A stretch of 64,000 nucleotides of DNA, taken from NCBI GenBank assembly GCA_001179805.1, contig CWGI01000001.1:496001-560000 (forward strand). Reading direction: 5' to 3'. Under the pieces are notes generated by a model. The model had not been told where the DNA came from and did not search any database. It was given only the letters and a program-made list of their open reading frames with translations. Both the position numbers and the translations under genes were made by a program. This DNA is from Candidatus Hepatoplasma crinochetorum. GTDB taxonomy: Bacteria; Bacillota_I; Bacilli_A; Mycoplasmatales; Hepatoplasmataceae. This document shows, piece by piece, positions 9,597-22,233 of this stretch (its first letter is position 1; each line of letters opens with the position of its first letter).

Positions 9597-11100
9597 TATA
9601 ACAAGTATTATTAAAAATCAAATTGAAAATTATAATCTTGATACAAAAAAAATATCAGAAGGAAAAATAATTGCAATTTCAGATGGAATTGCTACCGTTT
9701 CTGGTCTTTATGATACACAACTAGGTGAATTGTTAAAATTTCCTAAAAATACATATGGAATGGCACTTAGTTTAGAAGAAGATTTAATCGGAGTAATTCT
9801 TTTGGGAGAATATTCTCATTTAAATGAGAATGATAAGGTTTTACGAACAAAGGAAATCGTTCGTGTTCCAGTTGGTGATAAACTTTTAGGAAGGATTGTT
9901 AATTCATTAGGACAGGCAATTGATGGAAAATCAGTTATTAAAGAAAATAACACGAGGGAAATTGAACGTGTTGCATTAGGAATAATGACAAGACAATCTG
10001 TTGATCAACCGCTCGAAACAGGAATATTAGCGATTGATGCGATGATTCCGATCGGAAAAGGGCAACGGGAACTTATTATTGGCGATCGTAAAACAGGAAA
10101 AACAGCAATTGCAATTGATGCCATAATTAATCAAAAAGGGAAAAATGTAAAATGTGTCTATGTTTCAATCGGCCAAAAAAATTCTTCACTTGCGATTATT
10201 ACACAAAAATTAATCGATGCTGATGCTTTAAAATATACAACAATTGTCGCTGCTAATTCTTCTGAATCGGATGCGATGCAATATATCGCTCCTTATGCTT
10301 CAATCGCAATCGCTGAAGAATGAATGGAAAAAGGCGAAGATGTCTTGATCATTTTCGACGATTTAAGTAAACATGCTGTCGCTTATCGATCACTTTCTTT
10401 ACTTTTAAGAAGACCTCCGGGAAGAGAAGCTTATCCTGGAGATGTTTTTTATATTCACTCTCGCTTACTAGAACGATCAGCAAGACTTAATAAAAAATAT
10501 GGTGGTGGTTCAATTACAGCTTTACCGATTATTGAAACACAAGCTGGCGATATATCTTCTTATATTCCTACGAATGTAATTTCAATTACAGATGGACAGA
10601 TTTTTCTTATGACAGATGCCTTTAATTCAGGACAAAGACCCGCTGTTGATTCAGGTTTTTCAGTTTCTCGTGTTGGATCAGCAGCACAAACAAAACTTAT
10701 TAAAAAAGTCGCTGCATCTTTAAAGTTACAACTTGCAAACTATGGAGAAATAAAAGCATTTTCAGAATTTTCTTCTGATCTTGATCAAGAGACAAAAACA
10801 ATTCTTGAAAATGGAGAAAAGATTATGGCTTTTCTAAAACAAAAACAATATTCCCCTTATAATCAAGGATATCAAGCGATTATTCTTTATATCATTGATA
10901 AAAATATGATTGATCTTTTAAATACAGAAGATATATCTAAATTTAAGGATTTTTTATTTAAGGAAATAAATAACAAAGAAGAATATAAAAAAATCGTAAA
11001 AGAAATGAATCAAAAACTTGATTTTACAGATGAGATTGAAAATAAATTACATTCACTCCTTACAAAAACAATCAATAAATTTAATCAAGAACATAATTAA
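9583..11100 (+). CDS. atpA: F1Fo ATP synthase subunit alpha
   Basis: This is the non-catalytic nucleotide-binding subunit of F1 (505 aa). The P-loop is [15 protein letters not shown] (about residues 167-181), and [16 protein letters not shown] and [28 protein letters not shown] are hallmark alpha-subunit blocks. The DELSEED-side C-terminal helical domain is complete. A single TGA (10321-10323) encodes Trp in [12 protein letters not shown]. The start lies within the last codons of atpH. Length and motifs are those of the family. Confidence 0.97.
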
Positions 11101-11138
11101 ATTTATTGAATATTATATTTTAAAATTAGGAAGATAAT

Positions 11139-13381
<2,243 letters not shown>

Positions 13382-13390
13382 TTAATTAAA

Positions 13391-13798
13391 ATGGCCAATA
13401 CATTTAAATTATCAATTCTTACGCCCCGCGAAAATTTTTTCGTCGGTGAGGTTCAATTATTAGATATTGAAGCTTTTGATGGTTACATCGGCATTTTAAA
13501 AGATCATATTCCATTTGTTTCCTCTATTAAAACAAATTATTTTTGAATTTTGGATGAAAAAGGAGACAAGAAAAAAGGGGTTATTTTAGATGGAATTTTA
13601 AGTGTTTTACAATCTGAGGTAACGGTGATAACATCAAGAGTTAATTGATTAATTGATAAAGAATTAAAAGTTATCAATGCAAAAATAAAAGAAAAAACTG
13701 ATTTACTTAAAAATGATAAATTAACTGATTTTGAAAGAAAAGAGCTTGAAAAGAAATTACTTTTCTATCAAAAACGTCTCGAAGGTACAGAAAATTAA
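13391..13798 (+). CDS. atpC: F1Fo ATP synthase subunit epsilon
   Basis: The protein (135 aa) begins with the epsilon beta-sandwich (LSILTPRENFFVGEVQLL and AFDGYIGILKDHIPF), followed by a charged helical hairpin that can inhibit hydrolysis. It starts nine bases after atpD and needs TGA read as Trp twice. It is the last gene of the atp operon; a Shine-Dalgarno-led DUF2130 gene follows after 43 bases. Confidence 0.93.
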
Positions 13799-13841
13799 TT
13801 TTATAAAATTAATTTATAATCTAAATGATAGGAGTAGAGTT

Positions 13842-15239
13842 ATGAATAAAGAAATAAAAATTAAATTATTTGATGAAAATAATTTAAAGTTTAAATTACT
13901 AGAAAAAGGAGAAATAGGAGATATTATTAATTTAAATTCACTTAATAATATCGACCTTTCTGTAATTAAAGAAAAAATTAATCTTTTAAAGCAAACAGAG
14001 ATTAGAAATTTAATTGATATTAAATTAAAACAGCAAAAAAAAGAAATTGATTTAACTTATGAAAAACAAATTATTGAATTAAGTCAAAAATATGCTTTAA
14101 AAATATCTAATTTAGAAAAAGATAAGAATTATTTAGAATTAAATTCTGATGCTGAAATTAATAAAAAAGTAACTGAACTTGAAAAAGATTTAAAAACTGA
14201 AATTAATAAAAAAGAAGATCAGATAAGAGAAGAAGCATTTAAGCAAATTGATAAAGTTCTTCAAGTTTCAAACAAAAAAACAGAAGAAATTAATGATCTT
14301 AAATTAAGATTACAAAATTATGAAGAGAGATCTCAACTGACATTAGAAAAAGAATTATATAAAAAAGAACAAGAAATATTTAATCTTAAAATGACCAATG
14401 ATAATTTGATTAAAAAATTAGTAACAGAAAAAGATGAATTACTAGATCAGATTGATTACTTAAAAAGAACTAAATCACAAAATATTAAATTAATTGGAAA
14501 TGATCTTGAAAATTGAATTGATAATAATTTACAGAAAAATTTTGCTTGAAATGAAAGAATTACAATTAAAAAAGAACCAAAACCAATTAATGGTCAAAAA
14601 CCAGATTTTATGATTACAATCAAAAATGGTTCAATTGAAACAAAAATTGTAATTGAAGCTAAAACTGAATTATTGATAAGTGAGAATAAAAAAAATAATC
14701 GTAGTCATCTTGAAAAATTAGAAAATTATCGAAAAAGATCTGACAGTAAATATGCTATTTTAGTTTCAGAACTTGAAAATGAAAAAGATTTTTTGATATA
14801 TAAAGATAGTGATTATAAAAACATTTTTATAATAAGACCACATGTTTTAGTCTCTCTTTTACAATTTATGATCAGTCTTTTAACCGTAAATCAAAAAGTT
14901 CTTGCTTTAAATCTTGAATTTGAAGATAAACAAAAAATTGTGCAAGAATGGGATATTTTTCTAAATGATGTAGATAAAACATTTTCAAATCTTAAAAATA
15001 ATGTTGAAAGCATTCTAGAAGAAAAAGATAAATTATATAAAATTGCAACTAAAATTGGTGAAAGTGCAAATAAAATTTTAGATTCTCATCTTGGGGCTCT
15101 TGAAAAAAAATTAAAGAAATTTAGTATTGAAAAGAAAATTGTAAAAAAAATTACAGAATTGGAAAATATTGAAAGATTGAATGATAATTTTGTAAATGAA
15201 GAAATAAAAATTGAAGAGCAAAAAAAATATCAACTTTAA
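13842..15239 (+). CDS. DUF2130 family coiled-coil protein with nuclease-like domain
   Basis: The protein (465 aa) has a short N-terminal region, a long Lys/Glu-rich coiled coil (about residues 60-215) and a C-terminal domain of the DUF2130 type. In that domain KPDFMITIKNGSIETKIVIE followed by AKTE gives a D...ExK arrangement like PD-(D/E)XK nucleases. It is followed by KYAILVSELENEKDF and NIFIIRPHVLVSLLQFM, typical of DUF2130. The function of this family is not established; it may bind or cut nucleic acid. TAGGAGTAGAGTT precedes the ATG. It shares no obvious function with the upstream atp operon but is probably read through from it, ending at a terminator inside the convergent manA gene. Confidence 0.75.
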
Positions 15240-16174
15240 TTTTTTGGATTTGCGACCAACATTTCAAAATTACCCTCAAGGGTAATTTTTTTTAATTCAT
15301 CATAAGTAAGAATTAAAGTTTCAAAAGGCAATATTTCAATTTGATTAATTTTTCCTTTTCCCTTAATTGCTGTTACTATTAAAAAATTTCTTTCATCAGC
15401 ATTTAATTTAATTTCACTATTATCAAATATATGTCATTTTTGCAAATTAAATATTTCATTATTAATTAATTGCAAAATTCTTAAATTCAAGAAATTTACT
15501 TCGCTTTTATAATCAGATTCATTATTTTGATAATCTTTTACTACTTTAATACTTTTTTCAAGATGCAATTCTCTCTTTTTTCCATTTTGTTCTAATCGAT
15601 CATAATCATAAATTCGATAAGTAATATCAGATGGCTGCTGAATTTCATAAACAAATGTTCCGCTTCTAATCGCATGAACCGTTCCTGGTTTAATATCAAA
15701 AACATTTCCGATTTTTACTTTTCTAATATTAATAATTTTTTCTCAATTATCCTTGTTAATTTTTTTTAATTGATTTAAATCAGTAGTTTTTAAACCAATA
15801 ATAATTTCATGATTTTTCTCTAAATTTAAAATATATCAAGCTTCACTTTTCCCGTAAGGATAATTTTCTAATTCTTGTGCTTGTTTATTATTTGGATGAA
15901 CTTGAATTGAAAGATCTTCCTTTGCATCAAGAAATTTAATTAAAAGCGGAAAATCTGCTGTTTTATAATTATTGAATAATTTTTTATTGTTTTTATAAAA
16001 GGCATTAAGTTCAATTTCTTCCTTATTTTTTAAAATTATTGATTGATTATCTTTAATTCCTGAAGCGATTCAAGCCTCACCAATTTTTTGATCTGTAGCG
16101 AGAGAAAAGATCTCTTTAATCTTATTTCCTCCTCAAATTTTCTCTACAAAATGTGGTTTTAATTTTAAAATCAT
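15236..16174 (-). CDS. manA: Mannose-6-phosphate isomerase (class I)
   Basis: The protein (312 aa) interconverts mannose-6-phosphate and fructose-6-phosphate, feeding mannose into glycolysis. The N-terminal VEKIWGG and IGEAWIASG, the zinc-ligand blocks LSIQVHPNNKQA (Gln, His), GKSEAWYIL (Glu) and IKPGTVHAI (His), all match Firmicutes ManA. TAGGGAAG lies before the ATG. Several Trp codons appear as TGA on this strand. Its stop overlaps the DUF2130 stop by four bases (convergent). It is divergent from the fructose PTS gene, so the two probably share a regulated intergenic region. Confidence 0.9.
15266..15293 (+). terminator. Intrinsic terminator for the plus-strand operon, inside manA
   Basis: AAAATTACCC (15266-15275) and GGGTAATTTT (15280-15289) form a perfect stem with loop TCAA, followed by Ts to 15293. 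It lies 27 bases after the DUF2130 stop and within the last codons of manA on the other strand. Confidence 0.8.
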
Positions 16175-16201
16175 ATCAAACTTCCCTATATTAATATCAA
16201 A

Positions 16202-16224
16202 ATTATAAATATTTTGAATATAAT
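16202..16224. promoter_or_regulatory. Divergent -10 boxes of manA and fruA
   Basis: ATTATA at 16202-16207 reads TATAAT on the minus strand for manA. TATAAT at 16219-16224 is the candidate -10 for the fructose PTS gene. No good -35 is obvious for either, which hints at activation or at weak consensus use. Confidence 0.4.
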
Positions 16225-16244
16225 ATTTATAAATAATTTATTAT

Positions 16245-16278
16245 AAGTTTAAGAATACAATGGTATTTACTTAAACTT
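16245..16278 (+). promoter_or_regulatory. Long inverted repeat in the fruA leader
   Basis: AAGTTTAAG (16245-16253) pairs with CTTAAACTT (16270-16278), and inside them AATAC pairs with GTATT, giving a 14-bp stem with a two-base bulge and loop AATG. It ends two bases before the Shine-Dalgarno sequence of fruA. It could be a repressor operator or an RNA hairpin controlling translation. Confidence 0.5.
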
Positions 16279-16297
16279 GAAAGGTAAAGTGCAATTT

Positions 16298-18943
16298 ATG
16301 AGTGAAAATAAAATTGCCTTTGAGAAGTTAATTGTTGATAAAGATTTTAATTCTTCAGAAGAAGTTTTACATGAAATAGCAAATCTTTTAAAAGCAAATA
16401 ATTTTATCGAAGACAGTTCTACTGCTTATTCAAATCTTTTAGCAAGAGAAAAGCAAATTTCAACCGGTGTCGGAAATGGAATTGCTATTCCTCATGCTGA
16501 AATAAAAGATCTTGAAGAACCTAAAATTGCTGTAATTAGATCAAAAAAAGGAATCGAATGAAATTCAATTGATTCTAAAAAAGTTAATTTAATTATCTCA
16601 ATTTTGGTGCCTAAAGAAAATCGTGAAAAACACTTTGAGATATTAACAAAATTATCAAGTTCATTGGTTGAAGCAAAAAATATTGAAAAATTTAAAAATG
16701 CAAATGCAAAAGAACTTGTTGATTATATTGAAAATAGTATTTTAAATGAAAAAGAACAAGAACCACAAAAATTAGATGAAGATAAAAATGTAAAAAAACA
16801 AAATGGGGATCGTAAAGAAATTTTTATAGTTGGGATTACAACATGTCCTACCGGAGTCGCACATACTTTTATGGCCGCAAAAGCTTTAGAAGAAGAAGCT
16901 CCGAAACATAATATAAAATTGAGAATTGAAAAACAAGGACAGATGACAAGAGATAAACTTAGTCAAAAAGAAATTGATCAAGCTGACTATGTTTTACTTG
17001 CAATTGGAAAAGGAATTGATGAACCGGAAAGATTTATCGGTAAAAAAATATATCAAGTTCCAATTGGAAAAGCACTTGTTGAACCTGGCCAAATATTGGA
17101 AGATACAATCATAAAAGCAAAAGCAAAAGGGGGGGGAGAAGATAAAAATCAACAAACAGAAGTTAGATCTGTTAATAGTGAGAAAAAAAGTTTTAATGAA
17201 GGTCCAATAAGACATCTTCTTTCAGGAATTTCATATATGATTCCTTTTATTGCTTTTGCAGGAATTTTATTAGGTCTTACAACAGCATTTGGATATTCTA
17301 CTGGATATACAAATGCTGATGGGATTATTGACCCTACTAATCCTTTAGGACAGATAACAGAATCATTTGCTCCTAAAGGATATGCGGCACTTGCGATAAG
17401 TAATCTGGCAGGGATGGGATTTACGCTTTTTGTACCGATTCTTGGAGGATTTATTGGTAGTTCAATCGCGGGAAGAAAAGCATTAGCACCATCGATGATG
17501 CTTTCGCTTGTTTTAAATGATGCAAGTGGAACAAGTGTATTTAATTATCAAGAAGGAAGATTTGGTGGATTTGATCCAAATTCAGATCCTGTTGCGTTAG
17601 GTTTTTTTGGAGCGATCGCTGCTGGATATTTGGTTGGTTATTTAATCTTATATTTTACAAAATATACAGATAAAGTTGAGAATCAAGCATTTCAAACAAT
17701 TTTACCTTTAATTATTATTCCATTAGTATTTACGTTTGTTCCTTGAGTATTCTTCGCCTTTATCGGTTATTTACCACTTTATTGATTAAGTGTTGGCCTT
17801 AATGATCTGATAAATGTCTTAATAGATGTCAATCTATTATGGCTAGTTGGAGCGATCCTTGGAACGATGATTTGTTTCGATCTGGGAGGACCTGTTAATA
17901 AAATGGCGATGGTAACGGCTGCTTTATTTTTAGCTCCTGGAGCAAATTATTTACCTCTATTAAATGGAGCTGCTGCTGTCTGTGTTGCAATTCCACCGAT
18001 GGTATTAGTTCTTTGTGCTTATATGGGACCTTTACTTGGTTTTAGAATGGATGAAGCAGATAAAGTAAATGCAACAAGTGCAGGAGTAATGGGATTTTTT
18101 GGTGTTACAGAAGGATCAATTCCTTTTGCAGCAAAAGATCCTAAAGTTTATATTCCTTCATTTATGACTGCTGGATTTTTTGCTGGAATGATCGCTATTC
18201 TTGTCGGTGTTGGTAACTCTGTCTCTTTATTTGGGGGTCCAATAATTTATCTTGCAGGAGGAATGGGTAAATCTCCTGATATCGGAGGACAGGTAATGTC
18301 AACCGATTATCTTTATGCTTTGCTTTATTTTGTTCCTTTAATTATCGGTGCTTTCATCGGTATGTTTATGGTTTGTTTATTAAATAAAATTTATAGTAGT
18401 AAAAAAAATAAATTAAGTTACGAATTAAAAAATGAACTTAAAAAAGATAAACAAAAACAATTAAAAATAGCAAAATTTGATATTAAAGAATTAAATCGCA
18501 AATTTAAAAAAGCAAAAATTGATCAAAAAGAATATCAAAAAGAACTTGCTATATTAAGTAAAAAAATTGCCGATATTGAAGATACCTATCATAAAAATTT
18601 AGCAAAATTATTTACTTATGATAATGATTTTAAAAAATATGTTGCCGATAATATCGAAGCAGCAAAAAAAGATTTCTTAGCGCAAAAAGATGAACTTAAA
18701 AAAGAAATCTTAGATTATAAAGCAAAAATAAAAGAGATCAAAAATTCAAAAGAAAAAATAGATAAAAAAGAACAGACAAAAGAATACGAAGATTTAAAAA
18801 CAAAATTTAAAGAACTTAAAAAAGAAGTAAGAACACGTAAAAACAAAATAAGTGATCTTCACTTTCAATTTTTAAATCATCAATTTGCAGATTCTAAAAA
18901 AATAGAATATCATGATAAATTAAAACAATATCTTACTGTATAA
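16298..18943 (+). CDS. fruA: PTS fructose permease, EIIA-EIIB-EIIC, with C-terminal coiled coil
   Basis: The protein (881 aa) imports and phosphorylates fructose. Domains in order: EIIA (residues 1-150; phospho-His 66 in GIAIPHAE), EIIB (about 170-275; Cys 183 in GITTCPTGVAHTF), EIIC (about 305-695; many membrane helices, GVTEGSIPFA loop), then about 185 highly charged residues predicted as coiled coil. Fructose-family EIIB has the CPTGVAHT signature, so the substrate call is good; mannose or related hexoses are possible. I chose the ATG at 16298, preceded by AAAGG, over the TTG seven codons upstream, which overlaps the leader hairpin. The C-terminal extension is not part of usual FruA proteins of about 650-700 aa. 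A strong terminator follows. Confidence 0.93.
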
Positions 18944-18960
18944 GATTGAGATAAAGTTTA

Positions 18961-18995
18961 TAAAAGCAACTACATTTATGTAGTTGCTTTTATTG
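18961..18995 (+). terminator. Strong intrinsic terminator after fruA
   Basis: A perfect 14-bp stem (18961-18974 with 18979-18992, loop TTTA) ends in TTTTATTG. The right arm also contains TTGCTT (18984-18989), which, with TATAAT at 19008-19013, forms a plausible promoter for the next gene (18-base spacer). Confidence 0.85.
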
Positions 18996-19013
18996 TTATT
19001 TAAAGGTTATAAT
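18984..19013 (+). promoter_or_regulatory. Promoter of the DUF262 locus
   Basis: TTGCTT (18984-18989) and TATAAT (19008-19013) with 18-base spacing. The gene follows after a short leader with AAAAAGGTGA. The locus therefore seems to be transcribed independently of fruA. Confidence 0.5.
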
Positions 19014-19047
19014 TAATTTGTTAATTAATTATAAAAAGGTGATAAGA

Positions 19048-21552
19048 ATGGAATATGAAAGCGAAAATTTTACAAAAATATTTAATGAAATAGATAATTT
19101 TGAAAATTTTATTTCTTTAAAAAATGAAGAAGAAATTTTAATTAAAAATAAAATTAAAGATGTTATCTTTAATTTAGAAAAATATGCTTATAAAAATGAT
19201 AAGGAAATAAGTGAAAATTACATAGAAATTTGCAATATTTTAAAAAATTTTTTGAAAATTTTTTTAACTGATTTTATAATTTCAAGAATGAGTCTTAGCG
19301 ATTTTCAATATTATGAAAATGTAAATTCTGATTTTGAAAAAATTATTTTTTTAGATGAAAAAGGATATATAAATAATAAAGAAATAATTGAAAGTTTAAA
19401 ATTTATTTCAAGGATTGCATATTTTAAATTTTTAAGCAATGAAGAAAAAGAAAATTATTTTGAATTTAATAAATTACTTTTACTAAATTGTATAAATAAT
19501 ATTTATATTATATTTCATTGATTTTTTGAATTTGGATCTAATAATATAAAAAAATCTATAAATATAAAAAATTATTATGGTAATTTGAATGAAGGTTTTA
19601 AAACATCAATTAAAATCAAAAAAACTTTTTTTAGCAATATAGAAAAAAACATAGATATTAATCATGAGATATTATTAAATGTATTATCAGATGAAAAAAT
19701 AAAATTTGTAATACCAAATTATCAAAGAAAATATTCATGAAATAAAGATGAAATTAATGATTTAATTTTAGATTTAAAAAAACGAGCAAAAGATGATAAA
19801 AATCATTTTTTTGGAAATATAACTTTAAGTAATATAGGAAATAATGATGAAATTTATCAAAAAATTAAAGAAAATGGTCAAAATTTAAAACAGGAAGTTA
19901 AATTTTTGAAAATTGTAGATGGGCAACAAAGATTGACAACTATAACTCTTTTAATGAGAGTTCTATATGAATCTTATTTGAAAATTTATAAAAATAAAAA
20001 TAAAATAGATATAAATTTAAAAAAATTTGTGGAAAACAAAAATTTACCATCTAATAGATTTGATGATGAAGATTCTAATAAAATATTTAAACTTATTTGA
20101 GAAGGAGATGAAGATTTAAAAGAATTATTTTTTGATTCTGGAAAAGCAAAAAATAATAATATTTTTTTAATTTATAACTATATTTCTAATTTATTTAAAA
20201 AATATGAATTAGAACATCTAAATGAAATTTATAAAGGTCTAATAAAATTATTAGTTGGAATAAATTGAACAAAAGATTATGATGAATTTGAATTATTTGA
20301 ATCTATAAATTCAAAAGGAAAAAAATTAAGTAATTTTGATCAATTTAAATCTTATTTAATTTCGTTGGTTGATTCTGGAATTTCAGAAGAAAATTCAATT
20401 TATATAGGTAATTTATTTAAAAAATATATTGAAAATAAATTAAATATAATAAAACAAGATAGATTTGATATTTTAATAAATGATTTTTTAGATTTTTATA
20501 CTTTTTTTTATGGTGAAAGTTATTTTAAAAATATTTCAGATAATAGAAAATTTTCTAATTTTAGAAATGTCTTTGAAATAAAAATTGCACAAAAGTATAA
20601 AAAAAACAAAAATTTTCTTGATTTAAATTTAGAAGAATTTGAAAAAATTTTAAAAGAATTAGCAATTTTTTTAGATTCATATTTATTTGCAAAATCAAAA
20701 GAAAAATTAAAATGAAAAAATTTTGGTTTAATAAAAAATTATTATAAGTATTTTTATATTTTAGAAGGAACTGCTTTTTCAGATATTCTAATTTGTTATT
20801 TAATTAATGAAAGAAATGTTGAGCATAATGAATTAGGGGAATTGATGTTATTTAAAGATCATAATGAATTTAAAAATCTTTTAAAATTATTAGAAAATTT
20901 TAAAATTAGATTAATAATAACAAAATCTAATTATAAAATACATTGAAATAGTTTTTTAAAAGAATTTTATAAAAATTGAAATAAAGATAAAAATATTTCT
21001 TTTTACAATTATTTTCAAAAATTTATTTTTGATAATGGTTATATAATTATTCCTAAAGATAGTATATTTAAAAATTATTTAAATAATTCAATTGAAGAAA
21101 AAAATGTAATAAGAGACATTCTTTTAAAACTTTATCAAAATAACGATAAAAATATTTTTGATGAATATGACTTAAACACAATTGAATTATATCCAATAAT
21201 TGAGCCAAAAGAAATTGAACGAGAAAATACTCATTGGAATGAATATTTAACGAATTTTTATGATGTTAGAGAGCAAGAATTTTTAAAATTAGGTAATTTC
21301 TTTTTATATAAAAAGAATCCACAATTTAAAAAAGATTTAAAACAAAGTTATGATAATTTACTAAAAAATTTAAATAAAAATAATGATAATTTTTCTTTAA
21401 ATTTATTAAACCATTATGAAATTGAATCTATAAATAATCTTGGAAATTATCGAAATGAAAGCATTAAAAATTTTTTAAATAAAAGAACAAATTTTTATAT
21501 TAATGAAATAACTAAAATATTTTCATTAGATAATATTAGTAAAAATATATAA
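19048..21552 (+). CDS. DUF262/DUF1524 (GmrSD-like) protein with extra N-terminal domain
   Basis: The protein (834 aa) has three parts. Residues 1 to about 185 form a helical domain whose layout (NLEKYAY, later IIFHWFFEFG) resembles the DUF4145-like domain at the N-terminus of some restriction subunits. About 215-480 is DUF262: PNYQRKYSWNKDEIN (224-238), HFFGNITL, VDGQQRLTT (290-298) and FESINSKGKKLSNFD (about 417). The last 130 residues look like DUF1524, with LGNFFLYKKNPQFKK, but the usual EHIxP histidine is replaced (TIELYPIIEP, about 711). DUF262 plus DUF1524 proteins include the GmrSD type IV restriction enzymes that cut modified DNA. I chose the ATG at 19048 (AAAAAGGTGA upstream). The DNA is extremely AT-rich: 5 of 60 bases are G/C in 20401-20460. 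It is cotranscribed with the small gene 36 bases downstream. A defence role is inference. Confidence 0.75.
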
Positions 21553-21588
21553 TTTATATGTAAAACTTTTCAAAATACAAAGGAAAAC

Positions 21589-22104
21589 ATGGAAAATAGA
21601 ACAGAAAACTTTTCAAAAGTATTAAGTGTAATAAATAATTATAATTTTAAAAATCCAGAAAATAAAAAATTAGCAGAGGATGCTTTTAAAAAAGTAATTG
21701 CTAATTTAGAGAAATTTGCTTATCAGAAAGAAGAAAAACAAGAAGTTAATTTTGATAATGTAAAAAGTATGATTTTAAAATTTATTAATGTTTTTTTAAA
21801 TAATTTTGTAGAGGAAAAATTAAAACCTGATCAAATAAATGATTATAAAAATTTAAAATCTATTCCAGATAAAATAAATTTTTTAGCACAAAATCAATAT
21901 TTCTCATATAACAGTGAAATCAATGAAGGATTATATTATCTTTTTGTAAAAGGTAATTCAGAAAATAAAGATACTGTAAAAAAATTAATCTTAATAAATT
22001 CAATTTATCATATTTTTAATCTTCTTTGCTGATTCTTTAATATTGATCCAAAAAAAGCAAAAAAAGAATTAAATATCAAAAGATATTTTATAAATGAAAA
22101 ATAA
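21589..22104 (+). CDS. Stand-alone paralogue of the N-terminal domain of the DUF262 protein
   Basis: This protein (171 aa) has no recognised family, but aligns by eye along its length with residues 1 to about 175 of the preceding protein: ENFSKV with ENFTKI, VIANLEKFAYQKEE with VIFNLEKYAYKNDKE, ILKFINVFLNNFV with ILKNFLKIFLTDFI, and LLCWFFNIDPKKAKKELNIKRYF with the HWFFEFG...INIKNYY stretch. It is helical, without signal peptide. AAAGGAAAAC precedes the ATG. It is the second gene of the two-gene island and is followed by a terminator. It may be a partner subunit, a decoy or an inhibitor of the large protein; nothing in the sequence decides this. Confidence 0.7.
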
Positions 22105-22135
22105 AATTTAATTTTTAAGTAACATTTCAAAATAT

Positions 22136-22162
22136 AAAACATCTTTTTAAGATGTTTTTTTT
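22136..22162 (+). terminator. Intrinsic terminator after the DUF262 locus
   Basis: AAAACATCTT (22136-22145) and AAGATGTTTT (22149-22158) with loop TTT, followed by a run of Ts. Confidence 0.8.
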
Positions 22163-22233
22163 ATTGTAAATTAAATAAAAGATATAATTAAAATAAATTA
22201 TTTTTCAGATTATATTTATTTTAGGAGAAGGAA

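Noticed and set aside
16277-16297. TTG at 16277 as the fruA start
   Set aside because: It lies in the leader hairpin and before the AAAGG ribosome binding site that serves the ATG at 16298.
16994-17215. Antisense frame inside fruA, and similar opposite-strand frames in atpG, polC, nusA and rbfA
   Set aside because: They lack ribosome binding sites and recognisable domains and lie wholly within conserved genes.
19048-22104. The DUF262 pair as an ordinary toxin-antitoxin module
   Set aside because: The large protein is not toxin-like in size or family, the order is large then small, and no DNA-binding antitoxin motif is visible; the partner is a domain paralogue.
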